The notes under the pieces were generated by a model. That model ran no database searches. It saw only the letters and a list, made by a program, of their open reading frames with translations, and had not been told where the DNA came from. A stretch of DNA of 42,030 bases from Candidatus Pacearchaeota archaeon CG06_land_8_20_14_3_00_35_12 (GTDB taxonomy: Archaea > Nanobdellota > Nanobdellia > Pacearchaeales > PEVX01), in NCBI GenBank assembly GCA_002780285.1, contig PEVX01000025.1, positions 1 through 42,030 of the forward strand, read 5' to 3'. The position numbers were made by a program, and so were the translations under genes. Of this stretch, positions 24,271-32,623 are shown piece after piece (position 1 is the first letter of the stretch; each line of letters opens with the position of its first letter).

Positions 24271-24310
24271 ATTTCTTTTTTATTTTATTTTTTTTCTTTT
24301 TTATTTTCTT
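24271..24310 (+). terminator. T-rich terminator
   Basis: Directly after the coiled-coil gene the plus strand is almost all T (several runs of four to eight T), the usual form of archaeal intrinsic termination. Confidence 0.6.
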
Positions 24311-24326
24311 GTTAGTGAATAGTTTT

Positions 24327-24350
24327 TTAAATAGGGTTTTTTCTATTTAA
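24327..24350. promoter_or_regulatory. Inverted repeat around the elp3 TATA box
   Basis: TTAAATAG at 24327-24334 and CTATTTAA at 24343-24350 are perfect 8-bp arms with an 8-bp spacer. The left arm overlaps the likely TATA box (TTTAAATA) of elp3. It is a candidate operator, although AT-rich repeats arise easily by chance. Confidence 0.4.
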
Positions 24351-24378
24351 TTCTGAAGTTTTATATTTAAGTTTTAAA

Positions 24379-25761
24379 ATGTCATATATAACAGACGCAA
24401 GCTTGGCAAAGTTCAGAAAGCCAACAAGAACAATATCGGGCGTAAGCCCGATAGCAGTGATGTGCGTTCCAAGAGCATGCAAGCATGGAGCCTGTACATA
24501 TTGCCCGAGCTTGAATGCCCCACAATCTTATACTCCTTTGTCTCCTGCTGTGCTGCGGGCTTCAATGATGAAATATGATTCTTTTGAGCAGGTGATTTGC
24601 AGGTTGAAAGCATATGAGATGATGAAGCATCCTTCTGATAAAGTTGAATTGATTATTATGGGTGGAACTTTTCTTTCATATCCTTTGGATTACCAGTATA
24701 ATTTTGTAAAAAGATGCTATGACGCATTGAACGGAAAAATTTCAGAAACACTTGAAGAGGCAAAGAAAATAAATGAAAATGCAAAGCACAGATGCGTTGC
24801 TCTTTGCATAGAAACAAGGCCCGATTATTGTTCTGATGATGAAATAAAAAGAATGCTTGACTTTGGCTGCACTCGGGTGGAAATTGGAGTTCAGGTTCTT
24901 GATGATGCTATTTACAAGAGAATTAATAGAGGGCATAAGGTAAAAGATGTTATTGAAGCGACAAAAAGACTGAAAGATGCAGGATTCAAAGTAGGATATC
25001 ATCTGATGCCTGGCTTGCCCGGCATGAATCCTGAAAAAGATTTGAAATTGTTTGAAAAGGTTTTTTCTGATGATAATTTCAAGCCCGACCAATTGAAGAT
25101 TTATCCAACACAAGTGATTGTTGGAAGCGAACTTGTTGGCGAATTTGAAAATAAAAAATACAAGCCATATTCTGAACAAGAACTTGTGGAATTGATTATA
25201 AAAATGAAACAGAAAGTTCCTGAATATTGCAGAATCATGAGAATTATGCGGGAAATTCCTCCGCAGTATCTTGTTGCCGGAACTACTCGAATTGATTTGA
25301 GAAAAGTCATCAATCAGGTAATGAAACAAAAAGATATGAGATGCAAATGCATAAGATGCCGCGAGATTGGCTTTGTCCAAAGAGATAATCCAAGGAAAAA
25401 CATTGATATGGATTTGAAAATGAAGATAATAAATTATGTGGCTTCTGGAGAAAGAGAGCTTTTCATTGAATTTGTGAACAATGAAAATGTTCTTTTTGGC
25501 TTGATAAGGCTGAGAATTGTTGGCAAGACTCTTTTTGTGCGAGAGCTTCATGTTCACGGCCCGCAGATTGAAATAGGAAAAAAAGACAAAGGAAAATTCC
25601 AGCACAAAGGATTAGGAGCTATGCTAATGGAACAAGCAGAGAAAATAGCTTCTGCTTTGAAATGCGATGAAATAAAAGTTATTTCAGGAGTAGGAGTTCG
25701 CGAGTATTATAAAAATTTAGGATATGAACTGAATGAAGAATATATGACAAAAAAGGTTTGA
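24379..25761 (+). CDS. elp3: Elp3-type tRNA uridine-34 modification enzyme
   Basis: This 460-residue protein has a radical SAM domain with the Elp3 spacing C-x9-C-x2-C (C29, C39, C42) and a C-terminal GNAT acetyltransferase domain (LHVHGPQIEIG, then HKGLGAMLMEQAEKIA). It makes the 5-carboxymethyl-type modification of wobble uridine from acetyl-CoA. ETRPDYC and VEIGVQVLDD are typical. It lacks most of the N-terminal extension of larger homologues of about 520-550 residues. Its stop abuts the stop of gltX with no base between. Confidence 0.95.
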   Translation: MSYITDASLAKFRKPTRTISGVSPIAVMCVPRACKHGACTYCPSLNAPQSYTPLSPAVLRASMMKYDSFEQVICRLKAYEMMKHPSDKVELIIMGGTFLSYPLDYQYNFVKRCYDALNGKISETLEEAKKINENAKHRCVALCIETRPDYCSDDEIKRMLDFGCTRVEIGVQVLDDAIYKRINRGHKVKDVIEATKRLKDAGFKVGYHLMPGLPGMNPEKDLKLFEKVFSDDNFKPDQLKIYPTQVIVGSELVGEFENKKYKPYSEQELVELIIKMKQKVPEYCRIMRIMREIPPQYLVAGTTRIDLRKVINQVMKQKDMRCKCIRCREIGFVQRDNPRKNIDMDLKMKIINYVASGERELFIEFVNNENVLFGLIRLRIVGKTLFVRELHVHGPQIEIGKKDKGKFQHKGLGAMLMEQAEKIASALKCDEIKVISGVGVREYYKNLGYELNEEYMTKKV

Positions 25762-27213
25762 TTATTTATGCCCAAACCAAAACTTGACTTTTTCTTTTGG
25801 ATTGAAGCAGCAATATCCAATACCTTTGAAGAAAACAATCTGCCCTTCTTTTAATTTTTTCATTTTTAAGTCTGTTTTTCCAAGAATAACACTCGCGTCT
25901 GGCATCAGTATTGAAACAGAATCTTTTGTCTTTATTCTCTGCCTCTCAAAAGATGCGCCTATTGACTTGTCTCTCAGGATTTCTCTGTTAAAATTACTTA
26001 AAACATCAAAATAATCTTCTTTTGAAATAACTTTGTCAACAGGGCTTATTCCTCTTTCTTCAGCCATATTTGCAAATGCCTGAGCTCGAAATCCTCTTTT
26101 TCTTAATGAGGCTATGAATGGAATGCGGATGTCATCCCATCCTGAAAATTTTCCCTGCTTGATTTTTTCTTTTGTTTTTGTGCATGAGATTTCCAAATCT
26201 GTGAATTTGTATCTGCCAAGGAAAAAACTTAATGGCGGAGTTAAATTGAAAACGCGCATCATCATTTCCTGCCTTTTTGCATTGTCCATATGCTCTTTTG
26301 CTCTGATTACATGAGTTGACTTGAACTCAATGTCATCAACAGTGACGCAGAGATTCATCAAAGGCCAGACTCTGTATTTGTTTTTTTGCCTTGGATGTTC
26401 TTTTGTGTTTATTCTTGCAAGAGGAAAATCTCTTAATGCTGGATTAGGGTCATTCAAATCAGACTTGAATCTCAGGACAGCTTGCCCTTCTTTATAGCCT
26501 TTGCCAGATTTATCCAACATTTTTTTCCATCTTTCCATGTTTTTTTCTTTTAGAAGATTTCTGCAAGGGCATGCTTTTTCTTTTTCAATTAATTCTTTAA
26601 ATTTCTCAGGATTGCAGTCGCAGACATAAGCTGCATTTTTTTCTATAAGCTTTTCAGCAAAGTCATAATATTTCTGCATCCTGTCTGACTGGCAGTATGA
26701 TTGAAAGACATTTCCAAAAAGCCAGTCAGATTCTTCTGGAATCATTTTATATGCATCAGGATCAATATTTTCAGGATTTGTGTCTTCAATCCTTATGTAG
26801 AACTTGCCCTTGTATTTTTTTGCATAAAGTGAATTCGGCATTCCTGTTGCAGCATGTCCTATATGCAAAGGCCCGCTCGGAGAAGGGGAAAATCTTGTGA
26901 TGAACTTGCCTTCAACAGCGTTCGGCAGGCTTGCAAGCCCCTCTCTGATTTCTCTGTGATGCACTAATTTCTCCAATTTATCCAGCTCTTGTTTTTGTTC
27001 ATCAGGAGATAAAGAATTGACTTTTTTGATAATCTGATTTATGAGAGGCATGACTTCCCTGACATTTTCTTTTTTCAAGCCCTCTACAAATAACGGTGAA
27101 AGAACCGAGCCAGCTTGGGCCTTGCCTTCGTGCTCGACCGCATTTTTCAGGGCATATGCATAGATTTTTTTCTCAAAATCCCTGCCCAACTCCTTGTTGA
27201 AATTCGTCGCCAT
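25762..27213 (-). CDS. gltX: Glutamyl-tRNA synthetase, archaeal type
   Basis: This 483-residue class I synthetase loads glutamate on tRNA-Glu, and probably on tRNA-Gln for later amidation. The HIGH motif is in FSPSPSGPLHIGHA. A Zn-type pair CDC and CPC lies near 195-218. The KMSKS region reads EISCTKTKEKIKQG before KFSGWDDIR, so the loop is altered although the second Lys is kept. GWDD fits the archaeal GluRS/GlnRS group. It is shorter than the usual 550 or so residues, with a small C-terminal beta-barrel region. The TATA box at 27233-27242 gives a leaderless start. Confidence 0.92.
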   Translation of the reverse strand: MATNFNKELGRDFEKKIYAYALKNAVEHEGKAQAGSVLSPLFVEGLKKENVREVMPLINQIIKKVNSLSPDEQKQELDKLEKLVHHREIREGLASLPNAVEGKFITRFSPSPSGPLHIGHAATGMPNSLYAKKYKGKFYIRIEDTNPENIDPDAYKMIPEESDWLFGNVFQSYCQSDRMQKYYDFAEKLIEKNAAYVCDCNPEKFKELIEKEKACPCRNLLKEKNMERWKKMLDKSGKGYKEGQAVLRFKSDLNDPNPALRDFPLARINTKEHPRQKNKYRVWPLMNLCVTVDDIEFKSTHVIRAKEHMDNAKRQEMMMRVFNLTPPLSFFLGRYKFTDLEISCTKTKEKIKQGKFSGWDDIRIPFIASLRKRGFRAQAFANMAEERGISPVDKVISKEDYFDVLSNFNREILRDKSIGASFERQRIKTKDSVSILMPDASVILGKTDLKMKKLKEGQIVFFKGIGYCCFNPKEKVKFWFGHK

Positions 27214-27232
27214 AATGTTTAAAACAGAGGAA

Positions 27233-27242
27233 TATATTTAAA
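27233..27242. promoter_or_regulatory. Shared TATA element between gltX and an exported protein gene
   Basis: The only TATA-like box in the 40-bp divergent gap reads TTTAAATATA on the minus strand and TATATTTAAA on the plus strand. It is 25 nt from the gltX ATG. It is 16 nt from the plus-strand ATG at 27254 and 31 nt from a second in-frame ATG at 27269. Confidence 0.5.
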
Positions 27243-27253
27243 GTTTTGCGAAA

Positions 27254-28675
27254 ATGGCAAAGGGAAATATGGGCTTAGCTGGAAAACTTGCCGCGGGAAT
27301 TGCAGCAGGAGTAACTATTTTGTCACTTTATTCTGGAATTGCAAAAGCGCAGGAAACAGAGGCAAGCAATGCAGCCAGCGAAACAATTTCTTTCTCAATA
27401 ATGCCTTCTGATACATCTTCTCTTGATTCTTTTGTAAGTAATTTAAGCTTTGATACAGAAGTGACGCGAATATATGGCACCCTTGTTTCAAGTTATGTTA
27501 AATATTCACAAGCTGAAACAGAAACTGCACCTCAAATAGAAATAGAGACAGAAAAAGAAATTCCAGAAACTTCTCCAATTTCTGTGCCTTCTATGCCAAT
27601 TGTTCCTGAACCTGAATATATTCCTGAATTTAAAGAAAAAGAAATTTCTCCAGCGCCTGTTTCTATTTTTCCTGAGAAAAAAACCTTTGTTGATAAAACA
27701 CGCTTTTCATTGCCTTTGAAAATTCCGGGCTTAATGTTTCAATTGGAAACACGATCAATAAATCTTGAAAAATTGCTGAGGTCTAAACCTGTAGTTAAGA
27801 CAGCCAAGGAAACAAAAACAATTTATGTTCCAATTCAAAAGCCAGAATCAAATATTGAAAATTACGGAAAATTTGAGACGGGTGTTGCTGTTTTGAGCCC
27901 AGAAGATATTTTCAAAGCATTTAATTTTTCCTCAGATGAATCCCGAGTTCTTTTTTTGAAAAAAATGCCAAGGCATCCTCTTGCTCAGAAAGCTGCAAGC
28001 GAGCTGAAGGAAAGAGATATGGATTTCAGGAATAGGGAAATAAAAAATCTTTATTTTGATGATTCAGAAGGGTTTTGGATTGTTGAGGCAAGCCCTTGGT
28101 TTCAGTATAAATATGGCTTCAAAAAGCCCAAGCATTCAAAAGGCCCGACAGAAAGCGGTAAAAAAAGTGCGTATTACTGCGCAAGATTTGTTCAGCAGAC
28201 TTTTTACAGCAATTTTTCTGAAGAAGAATGCAGAAAACTTGGAATTGAAGGACATGTATGGATGATGATTGATTTTTTAAAAGAAAAAAAAGAGATAATT
28301 TATGAGAGAGAGGTAAAAAGCAGCGTTCTATGCAAAAATTTGAGAAAAGAATATCCAAACAAAGAATATTCTGAAATTTTGAAAATGATGGCAGAAGAAA
28401 GAAAGAAAACAGAGGATGAAGTTAGAGCCATGCTTAGGCCAGGAGATATAATTATTGCATGGAATCCTTATTCTCTTTACAAAAAGCACTTAGTCACACA
28501 TTCTGCAATCTATTTAGGAGATGGATATATTATGCAGGACTGGAAGAAAAAGCTAGAGATTATGACTCTTGATGAGCTTTATAGAAGAATTCCAGGAAGA
28601 ATTGATTTTATTGGAAGGCCTGATTTAGCAAAAACATACAAAAAGATAATATTGAGGGATTTTGAGAATAAATAA
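27254..28675 (+). CDS. Exported protein with NlpC/P60-like hydrolase domain
   Basis: This 473-residue protein has a signal-like N-terminus (KLAAGIAAGVTILSLYSGIAKAQ), a Pro/Glu-rich spacer (about 90-150) and a C-terminal domain at about 295-465. Cys309 in SAYYCARFVQQ, LRPGDIIIAW and His416 in VTHSAIYLGDGYIM fit the catalytic Cys and His of the NlpC/P60 fold, which cleaves peptidoglycan peptides in bacteria. Archaea lack murein, so the target may be another envelope peptide or a bacterial neighbour. The true start may be the ATG at 27269. The next gene encodes a lytic-transglycosylase-like protein. Confidence 0.72.
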   Translation: MAKGNMGLAGKLAAGIAAGVTILSLYSGIAKAQETEASNAASETISFSIMPSDTSSLDSFVSNLSFDTEVTRIYGTLVSSYVKYSQAETETAPQIEIETEKEIPETSPISVPSMPIVPEPEYIPEFKEKEISPAPVSIFPEKKTFVDKTRFSLPLKIPGLMFQLETRSINLEKLLRSKPVVKTAKETKTIYVPIQKPESNIENYGKFETGVAVLSPEDIFKAFNFSSDESRVLFLKKMPRHPLAQKAASELKERDMDFRNREIKNLYFDDSEGFWIVEASPWFQYKYGFKKPKHSKGPTESGKKSAYYCARFVQQTFYSNFSEEECRKLGIEGHVWMMIDFLKEKKEIIYEREVKSSVLCKNLRKEYPNKEYSEILKMMAEERKKTEDEVRAMLRPGDIIIAWNPYSLYKKHLVTHSAIYLGDGYIMQDWKKKLEIMTLDELYRRIPGRIDFIGRPDLAKTYKKIILRDFENK

Positions 28676-28721
28676 AAAGCTTTATAAACGATTTCGGATT
28701 CTGAAATTTTTAATTTCTACG

Positions 28722-29969
28722 ATGAAATTTAAGCTTGAAGAAATTTTGAAAGGTATTGGAACAACTATTTTAGCAGGAGCTTTGGCATTTGCAATCGCAG
28801 GCTCTGCTTATGCTTACAAGTCTGCAAGCAGCAAAGAAAAAACGAGAATAAAAAAAGAAGCACTGCTTCTTGCTGAAAAGCAGGAAAAAGAAAAGACTGA
28901 GAATTTTAATAAAGACTTGGACAATTTCAATAAGAGATTTTTTAGGATTGTTGAAAACGGCGAAATTGGAAATTCTTTGGAAAGATTTCAGAATATAAAG
29001 AAAGAGTATAATGCAGAAACAAATCCAGTAAATCCTCTTTATTTGAAAACAAAAGATGCTGTGATTGAATGCGCAAAAAAAGTAAATGAGCTCAGACAAC
29101 TTTATTTGAAGTCAAATGGTGAGATTGATTCTCCCAAGTTTTATTCAGAATGCAATCAGCTTGCTCAGAATTATGTAAAAATGGTTTCAGAGCCTGAAAC
29201 CCAAGTAGCAAAAACAGAGATAATTGTTGCAAAAGCCAATGTGGTTGAAAAAAAAGAAGCAAAAATCATTCAACCATCAAAGGAAATAAAATTGGCAAAG
29301 GCAGACGCGACTGTAATTGTTAAAAAAATAGTTCCTGCGCAGATAAAGAAAAAATCTGTTAAATTAATAGTGAGATTGCCTGAGAAAAAAGTAGAATCTT
29401 ATGATGCTGCGACATTGAAGAATCTTGAAAAAGCCTACCCATATTTCAAAACAGCATGCCAAAAAACAAAGCTTCCAGACCATTTATTTGATGAATATGT
29501 GGGCTTGGGCTGGACTGAAAGCTGGTTTGAGGTCGGAGCCAAGGGTTCTGCTGGAGAAAGAGGATATCATCAAGTTATGCCTAGCACATATGCACTTTAT
29601 TACAAAAATGAAAAGCTTAGGAACAAGTACGAACTTGTGCCATGGTATCATATTGAAAATTTTCCCAGAGATTCTGAATCTATGAAAAGCCTTGAAATTG
29701 TTGCTGCGCTTCATTTCAGCTCAAGAATTAAAAAAAATAAAAAGCATTCTGATGCAAGAGAAATAATCCTGAGATATAATTGGGGAAATGGTAGAGTTGA
29801 CAGGGCTGTTTCGCAATTTGGAAATTTTGAGAATTTATGGAGTCATTTAAAGAAAAAAGAGACAGACAAGGACAAGAAGGCGTATTATTATGTTATTTAC
29901 ACCTTGAGATACAAGGAGAAATGTGAAGATAAAATAAAAGAGCTTGAAAAAACTTCAATTGGATTGTAA
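28722..29969 (+). CDS. Exported protein with SLT/lysozyme-like domain
   Basis: The ATG at 28722 gives 415 residues with an N-terminal hydrophobic segment (GIGTTILAGALAFAIAGSAYA). A Lys/Glu-rich, partly coiled region follows. The C-terminal domain (about 235-400) has GLGWTESWF with Glu266, then GYHQVMPSTYALYY, and a later RYNWGNGRVDRA. This is the pattern of soluble lytic transglycosylases (E-S-x-F, then MQVMPST). An upstream in-frame ATG at 28662 overlaps the previous gene and would put a basic stretch before the signal segment. A TATA-like CTTTATAAAC lies 36 nt upstream of 28722. The substrate in an archaeon is unclear. Confidence 0.75.
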   Translation: MKFKLEEILKGIGTTILAGALAFAIAGSAYAYKSASSKEKTRIKKEALLLAEKQEKEKTENFNKDLDNFNKRFFRIVENGEIGNSLERFQNIKKEYNAETNPVNPLYLKTKDAVIECAKKVNELRQLYLKSNGEIDSPKFYSECNQLAQNYVKMVSEPETQVAKTEIIVAKANVVEKKEAKIIQPSKEIKLAKADATVIVKKIVPAQIKKKSVKLIVRLPEKKVESYDAATLKNLEKAYPYFKTACQKTKLPDHLFDEYVGLGWTESWFEVGAKGSAGERGYHQVMPSTYALYYKNEKLRNKYELVPWYHIENFPRDSESMKSLEIVAALHFSSRIKKNKKHSDAREIILRYNWGNGRVDRAVSQFGNFENLWSHLKKKETDKDKKAYYYVIYTLRYKEKCEDKIKELEKTSIGL

Positions 29970-29972
29970 TTG

Positions 29973-30410
29973 CTATCTCTTTTTCTTTTTGAATAAAGCA
30001 ATTAACAGGATTATCGCTCCAGCGATATTGCTGATGTCGGCGAGATTGAATGCAGCTGAGTTTTGAATGAATGAAAATTTGATGAAATCAATGACAAAGC
30101 CAAGGCAAACTCTGTTCATGGTGTTCGCAACTGTTCCTGCAAAAATCAATGCAAGCGCAATCTGCATTGGCCTGCTGACACTTCCGTAGAAATACAGGAT
30201 TAATACAATTACAATTAATGCAATTGCAATAAGAAGAAAGTCAAATCCCTGCAAAATCCCAAAAGCCGCGCCTTTGTTTAGTATCGGCTGCGAGCAGAGG
30301 AAAAGAAAACAGCCTCTGACATTTACAAAATAATTTTTCGTTATGAAATCCACGAGAAAAATAATCCCTGCAAGGATAAACATGAACAAATAGCCAAACC
30401 TCTTTTTCAT
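29973..30410 (-). CDS. lspA: Signal peptidase II (prolipoprotein signal peptidase)
   Basis: This 145-residue membrane protease is predicted to have four helices. The family's conserved boxes are visible: VDFITKNYF, NKGAAFGIL, GTVANTMNRVCLGFVIDFI and AAFNLADISN. The two catalytic aspartates are in VIDFI and LADIS. In bacteria it removes lipoprotein signal peptides after Lgt lipidation. The enzyme is rare in archaea, so this copy suggests transfer from bacteria. It is convergent with the SLT-like gene. Confidence 0.9.
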   Translation of the reverse strand: MKKRFGYLFMFILAGIIFLVDFITKNYFVNVRGCFLFLCSQPILNKGAAFGILQGFDFLLIAIALIVIVLILYFYGSVSRPMQIALALIFAGTVANTMNRVCLGFVIDFIKFSFIQNSAAFNLADISNIAGAIILLIALFKKKKR

Positions 30411-30431
30411 TTTTTCCCCTCTTTTTTAAAT

Positions 30432-30875
30432 TTAAATTAAATCTTCCCGAACTCCGGTTTTTCTTTCTAATCTTTCTATTCTTTTTTCCATCAAATCAAG
30501 CCTGTCTGAAATCCTGTAAAGCTTTTCAGCAAGCCTTCTCCTCCTTTCTTCAGAGTTTATTTCAGAACTTGATGTTGTATCTGAAGAAATTGATGAATTA
30601 TATGAATTTGAATCAGTAGATGTATTTGTCGAAGAAGTTTCAGATGTTGTGGATGTTGAAGCAGAAGGAGTTGAGCTCATTGCAAACATGTTTATAAATC
30701 CAGTATCAGAGCCTGTTGAACTTGCTGAGCTTGACGAACTTGATGCATCTGTGCTTGAAACAGGGCTTGCTGTTGAATTGACTGTGGACATTGCGCTTGA
30801 TTTTGCCAACGGCCTGAGGTCAATCATTCCACCGCTGCTCGAATAATCTTTTTTCTTTTTGAATGGATTCCACAT
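30432..30875 (-). CDS. Ser/Thr-rich low-complexity protein with C-terminal coiled coil
   Basis: This 147-residue protein starts WNPFKKKKDY, has about 70 residues of nearly pure Ser and Thr (30-105), and ends in a basic-acidic heptad helix (RRRLAEKLYRISDRLDLMEKRIERLERK) likely to oligomerise. No signal peptide is visible. A TATA-like CTTTTTAATC lies about 27 nt upstream of the ATG. It is divergent from the gene at 31031 and 21 bases upstream of lspA. Function unknown. Confidence 0.6.
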   Translation of the reverse strand: MWNPFKKKKDYSSSGGMIDLRPLAKSSAMSTVNSTASPVSSTDASSSSSSASSTGSDTGFINMFAMSSTPSASTSTTSETSSTNTSTDSNSYNSSISSDTTSSSEINSEERRRRLAEKLYRISDRLDLMEKRIERLERKTGVREDLI

Positions 30876-30941
30876 GGTTATACTGTGGTTGCGGAAGATT
30901 AAAAAGATTTCTTTTTACCACTCTTTCCTTAAAAATGCCCC

Positions 30942-30965
30942 AAATATTTTGCATGCAAAATATTT
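30942..30965. promoter_or_regulatory. Perfect 24-bp palindrome in a divergent promoter
   Basis: The half-site AAATATTTTGCA is followed directly by its reverse complement TGCAAAATATTT, with no spacer and no mismatch. The right end overlaps the TATA-like box (30960-30969) of the gene at 31031. It is a strong candidate operator. Confidence 0.65.
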
Positions 30966-30969
30966 AAAA
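30960..30969 (+). promoter_or_regulatory. TATA-like box for the gene at 31031
   Basis: ATATTTAAAA predicts a transcription start near 30990 and a leader of about 40 nt. The box is partly covered by the 24-bp palindrome. Confidence 0.5.
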
Positions 30970-30975
30970 CTCAAT

Positions 30976-30997
30976 CTGCAATATATATTCTGTAATA
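30976..30997 (+). repeat. Motif shared with 39355-39376
   Basis: CTGCAATATATATT followed by CTGTAATA matches positions 39355-39376 at 21 of 22 bases. Here it lies just downstream of a TATA-like ATATTTAAAA box, as it does at the second site. Confidence 0.5.
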
Positions 30998-31030
30998 AAA
31001 GGGGCAGAATGAGGCAGACAAGGAATAAAA

Positions 31031-32545
31031 ATGGCAAGTGATGAGGTGAAAGATATTGGAAAGATACTAGTCAAGGTTTCTGGAAGATATAAAAATCCTG
31101 AAAAAAAAGAGGATATGGAGCCTTACTGGCAGAATGAATTGACTTATGACAGCTCTTCAGAAACATTAGAGCCCTTGTATTTCTGGATTTTGGATTTCAT
31201 GTCTGGATACAAGCCTGAAAAAATAGTTGATAATTTTGTGGCATCTCCTGGCTCAGGACATTTTGCAGAACTTGGAGCAAGAATGACGAGAATGCAGGAA
31301 GAGGGCATGAAAATTCTTGGATATGTTAACAATGTTTTGAAATCAGTAATCAATATAATTTATGATTTGAGGGAATTTGAAATAAGATTAAGCCATTACG
31401 ATGCTCTTCATTCAGAAAAACAAGTGGCAAAAGAGGCAGGAATGCTTGCATTGAAGCAAATATGGATGGATAATGTTGATATAAAAAGAGGCGTAGGAAG
31501 CATGAACCAACTGACATATCAGCTTGGATTTTCAACATTGAGAGACGCATTCATGGCTGCTAAAAATGTTGATTCAGTTGATCAAATGGATTTGAATGAT
31601 AGGGTTAAAAGACTTTTGAAGCCAAGGCTTGCAGAATTTTTCAAATGGCTTGAGATGTCAGAGATGGAATTAAGAAAAAGATATGCTCTTGAGATAAGCT
31701 ATCTGAAAGCGCAGAAAGGAACACTCGAGCTTTATACAAGATGGGCAAAGCCATATCTAAGAGCAGCAGAGCAATTGATGATGAAAGAAAGCAAATTAAC
31801 AACTCCTGCGTTAGTCACATCATTCAATACGACAATTCTTCAGCTCACTCTTTTTGGTTCAAGCGCAATTGATGTAAAAAATCTCGCAGACAACAAGAAA
31901 CTTCCTCCAGAATTTGCAAAAGAAAGTGTTTATAAAAAAATGAGGAAGATTTATTCCTGCGTGCTGATTGATTTTGCATTCAGAGGCATTCCAGAAAGAA
32001 TCTCGCAGCAGCCCCATTATGTTTTCGGAGGAAGGGCAGATGTTGCGTTCTGGGCATTTGCATTGAATGAGGATGAATTGTTCTGGTTCAAGAAAAGATT
32101 GGAAAAATCAGATTTAAACAAGGCATTAAACCTTGTGCAGGATATTACAGATGAAAGCCTGAAGCAGCTGAATAATGATATTGATTATTTCATTAACAAG
32201 GAAAAAGAGGCAAAGGAAAAAGCAGAAGAAGAGACAAAGCTCGCAGCCTCTGAAAATCCATTTACTGCTTTATTTGGATTCGGCCTGCCTAAAAAAGAGC
32301 CTTCTGAAGCAGAGAAAAAACAAAAAAAAGAAAAAGAAGAGGCTGAAAAATTAAAAGAATTCGAAACAGGAGGCTTGCCTGCAGAAACATATGAAGAAAA
32401 GCTCGTCAGGAAAGTTGCTGAAAAAAATGCCGCTGAATTCTGCTTCAAGATATATGATGTTTTCAAAAAATCTCACGACATGGCGTCGCATCCAGACCCT
32501 TTTGAAATGCTGCATTTTAGCCCTGAAGAGCTGAAGCCGGCCTAA
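31031..32545 (+). CDS. Large hypothetical protein
   Basis: I do not recognise this 504-residue soluble, mostly helical protein. It has no signal peptide or membrane helix. The central part (about 90-330) is rich in long amphipathic helices (TRMQEEGMKILGYVNN, then MEMSEMELRKRYALEI-like segments). Residues about 385-450 are a Lys/Glu linker with a short Pro/Gly island (LFGFGLPKKEPSE). A conserved-looking short domain ends the protein. It may be a lineage-specific structural or scaffold protein. Confidence 0.6.
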   Translation: MASDEVKDIGKILVKVSGRYKNPEKKEDMEPYWQNELTYDSSSETLEPLYFWILDFMSGYKPEKIVDNFVASPGSGHFAELGARMTRMQEEGMKILGYVNNVLKSVINIIYDLREFEIRLSHYDALHSEKQVAKEAGMLALKQIWMDNVDIKRGVGSMNQLTYQLGFSTLRDAFMAAKNVDSVDQMDLNDRVKRLLKPRLAEFFKWLEMSEMELRKRYALEISYLKAQKGTLELYTRWAKPYLRAAEQLMMKESKLTTPALVTSFNTTILQLTLFGSSAIDVKNLADNKKLPPEFAKESVYKKMRKIYSCVLIDFAFRGIPERISQQPHYVFGGRADVAFWAFALNEDELFWFKKRLEKSDLNKALNLVQDITDESLKQLNNDIDYFINKEKEAKEKAEEETKLAASENPFTALFGFGLPKKEPSEAEKKQKKEKEEAEKLKEFETGGLPAETYEEKLVRKVAEKNAAEFCFKIYDVFKKSHDMASHPDPFEMLHFSPEELKPA

Positions 32546-32594
32546 GCCAGCTAATTTAATTTATGTTTTGAGGAGTTGAATTTCTTTCTTAAAC

Positions 32595-32602
32595 TATATA
32601 AA
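32595..32602 (+). promoter_or_regulatory. TATA box of charged-protein gene
   Basis: TATATAAA is centred 25 nt upstream of the ATG at 32624, which supports that start and a leaderless message. Confidence 0.55.
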
Positions 32603-32623
32603 TTACCTATTGCTTTGTTTTTT

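Noticed and set aside
24742-25605. Long open frame antisense to elp3 (287 codons)
   Set aside because: Its product is Phe/Ile/Asn/Ser-rich with no motif, and elp3 on the other strand is certain. It is a shadow of the codon bias.
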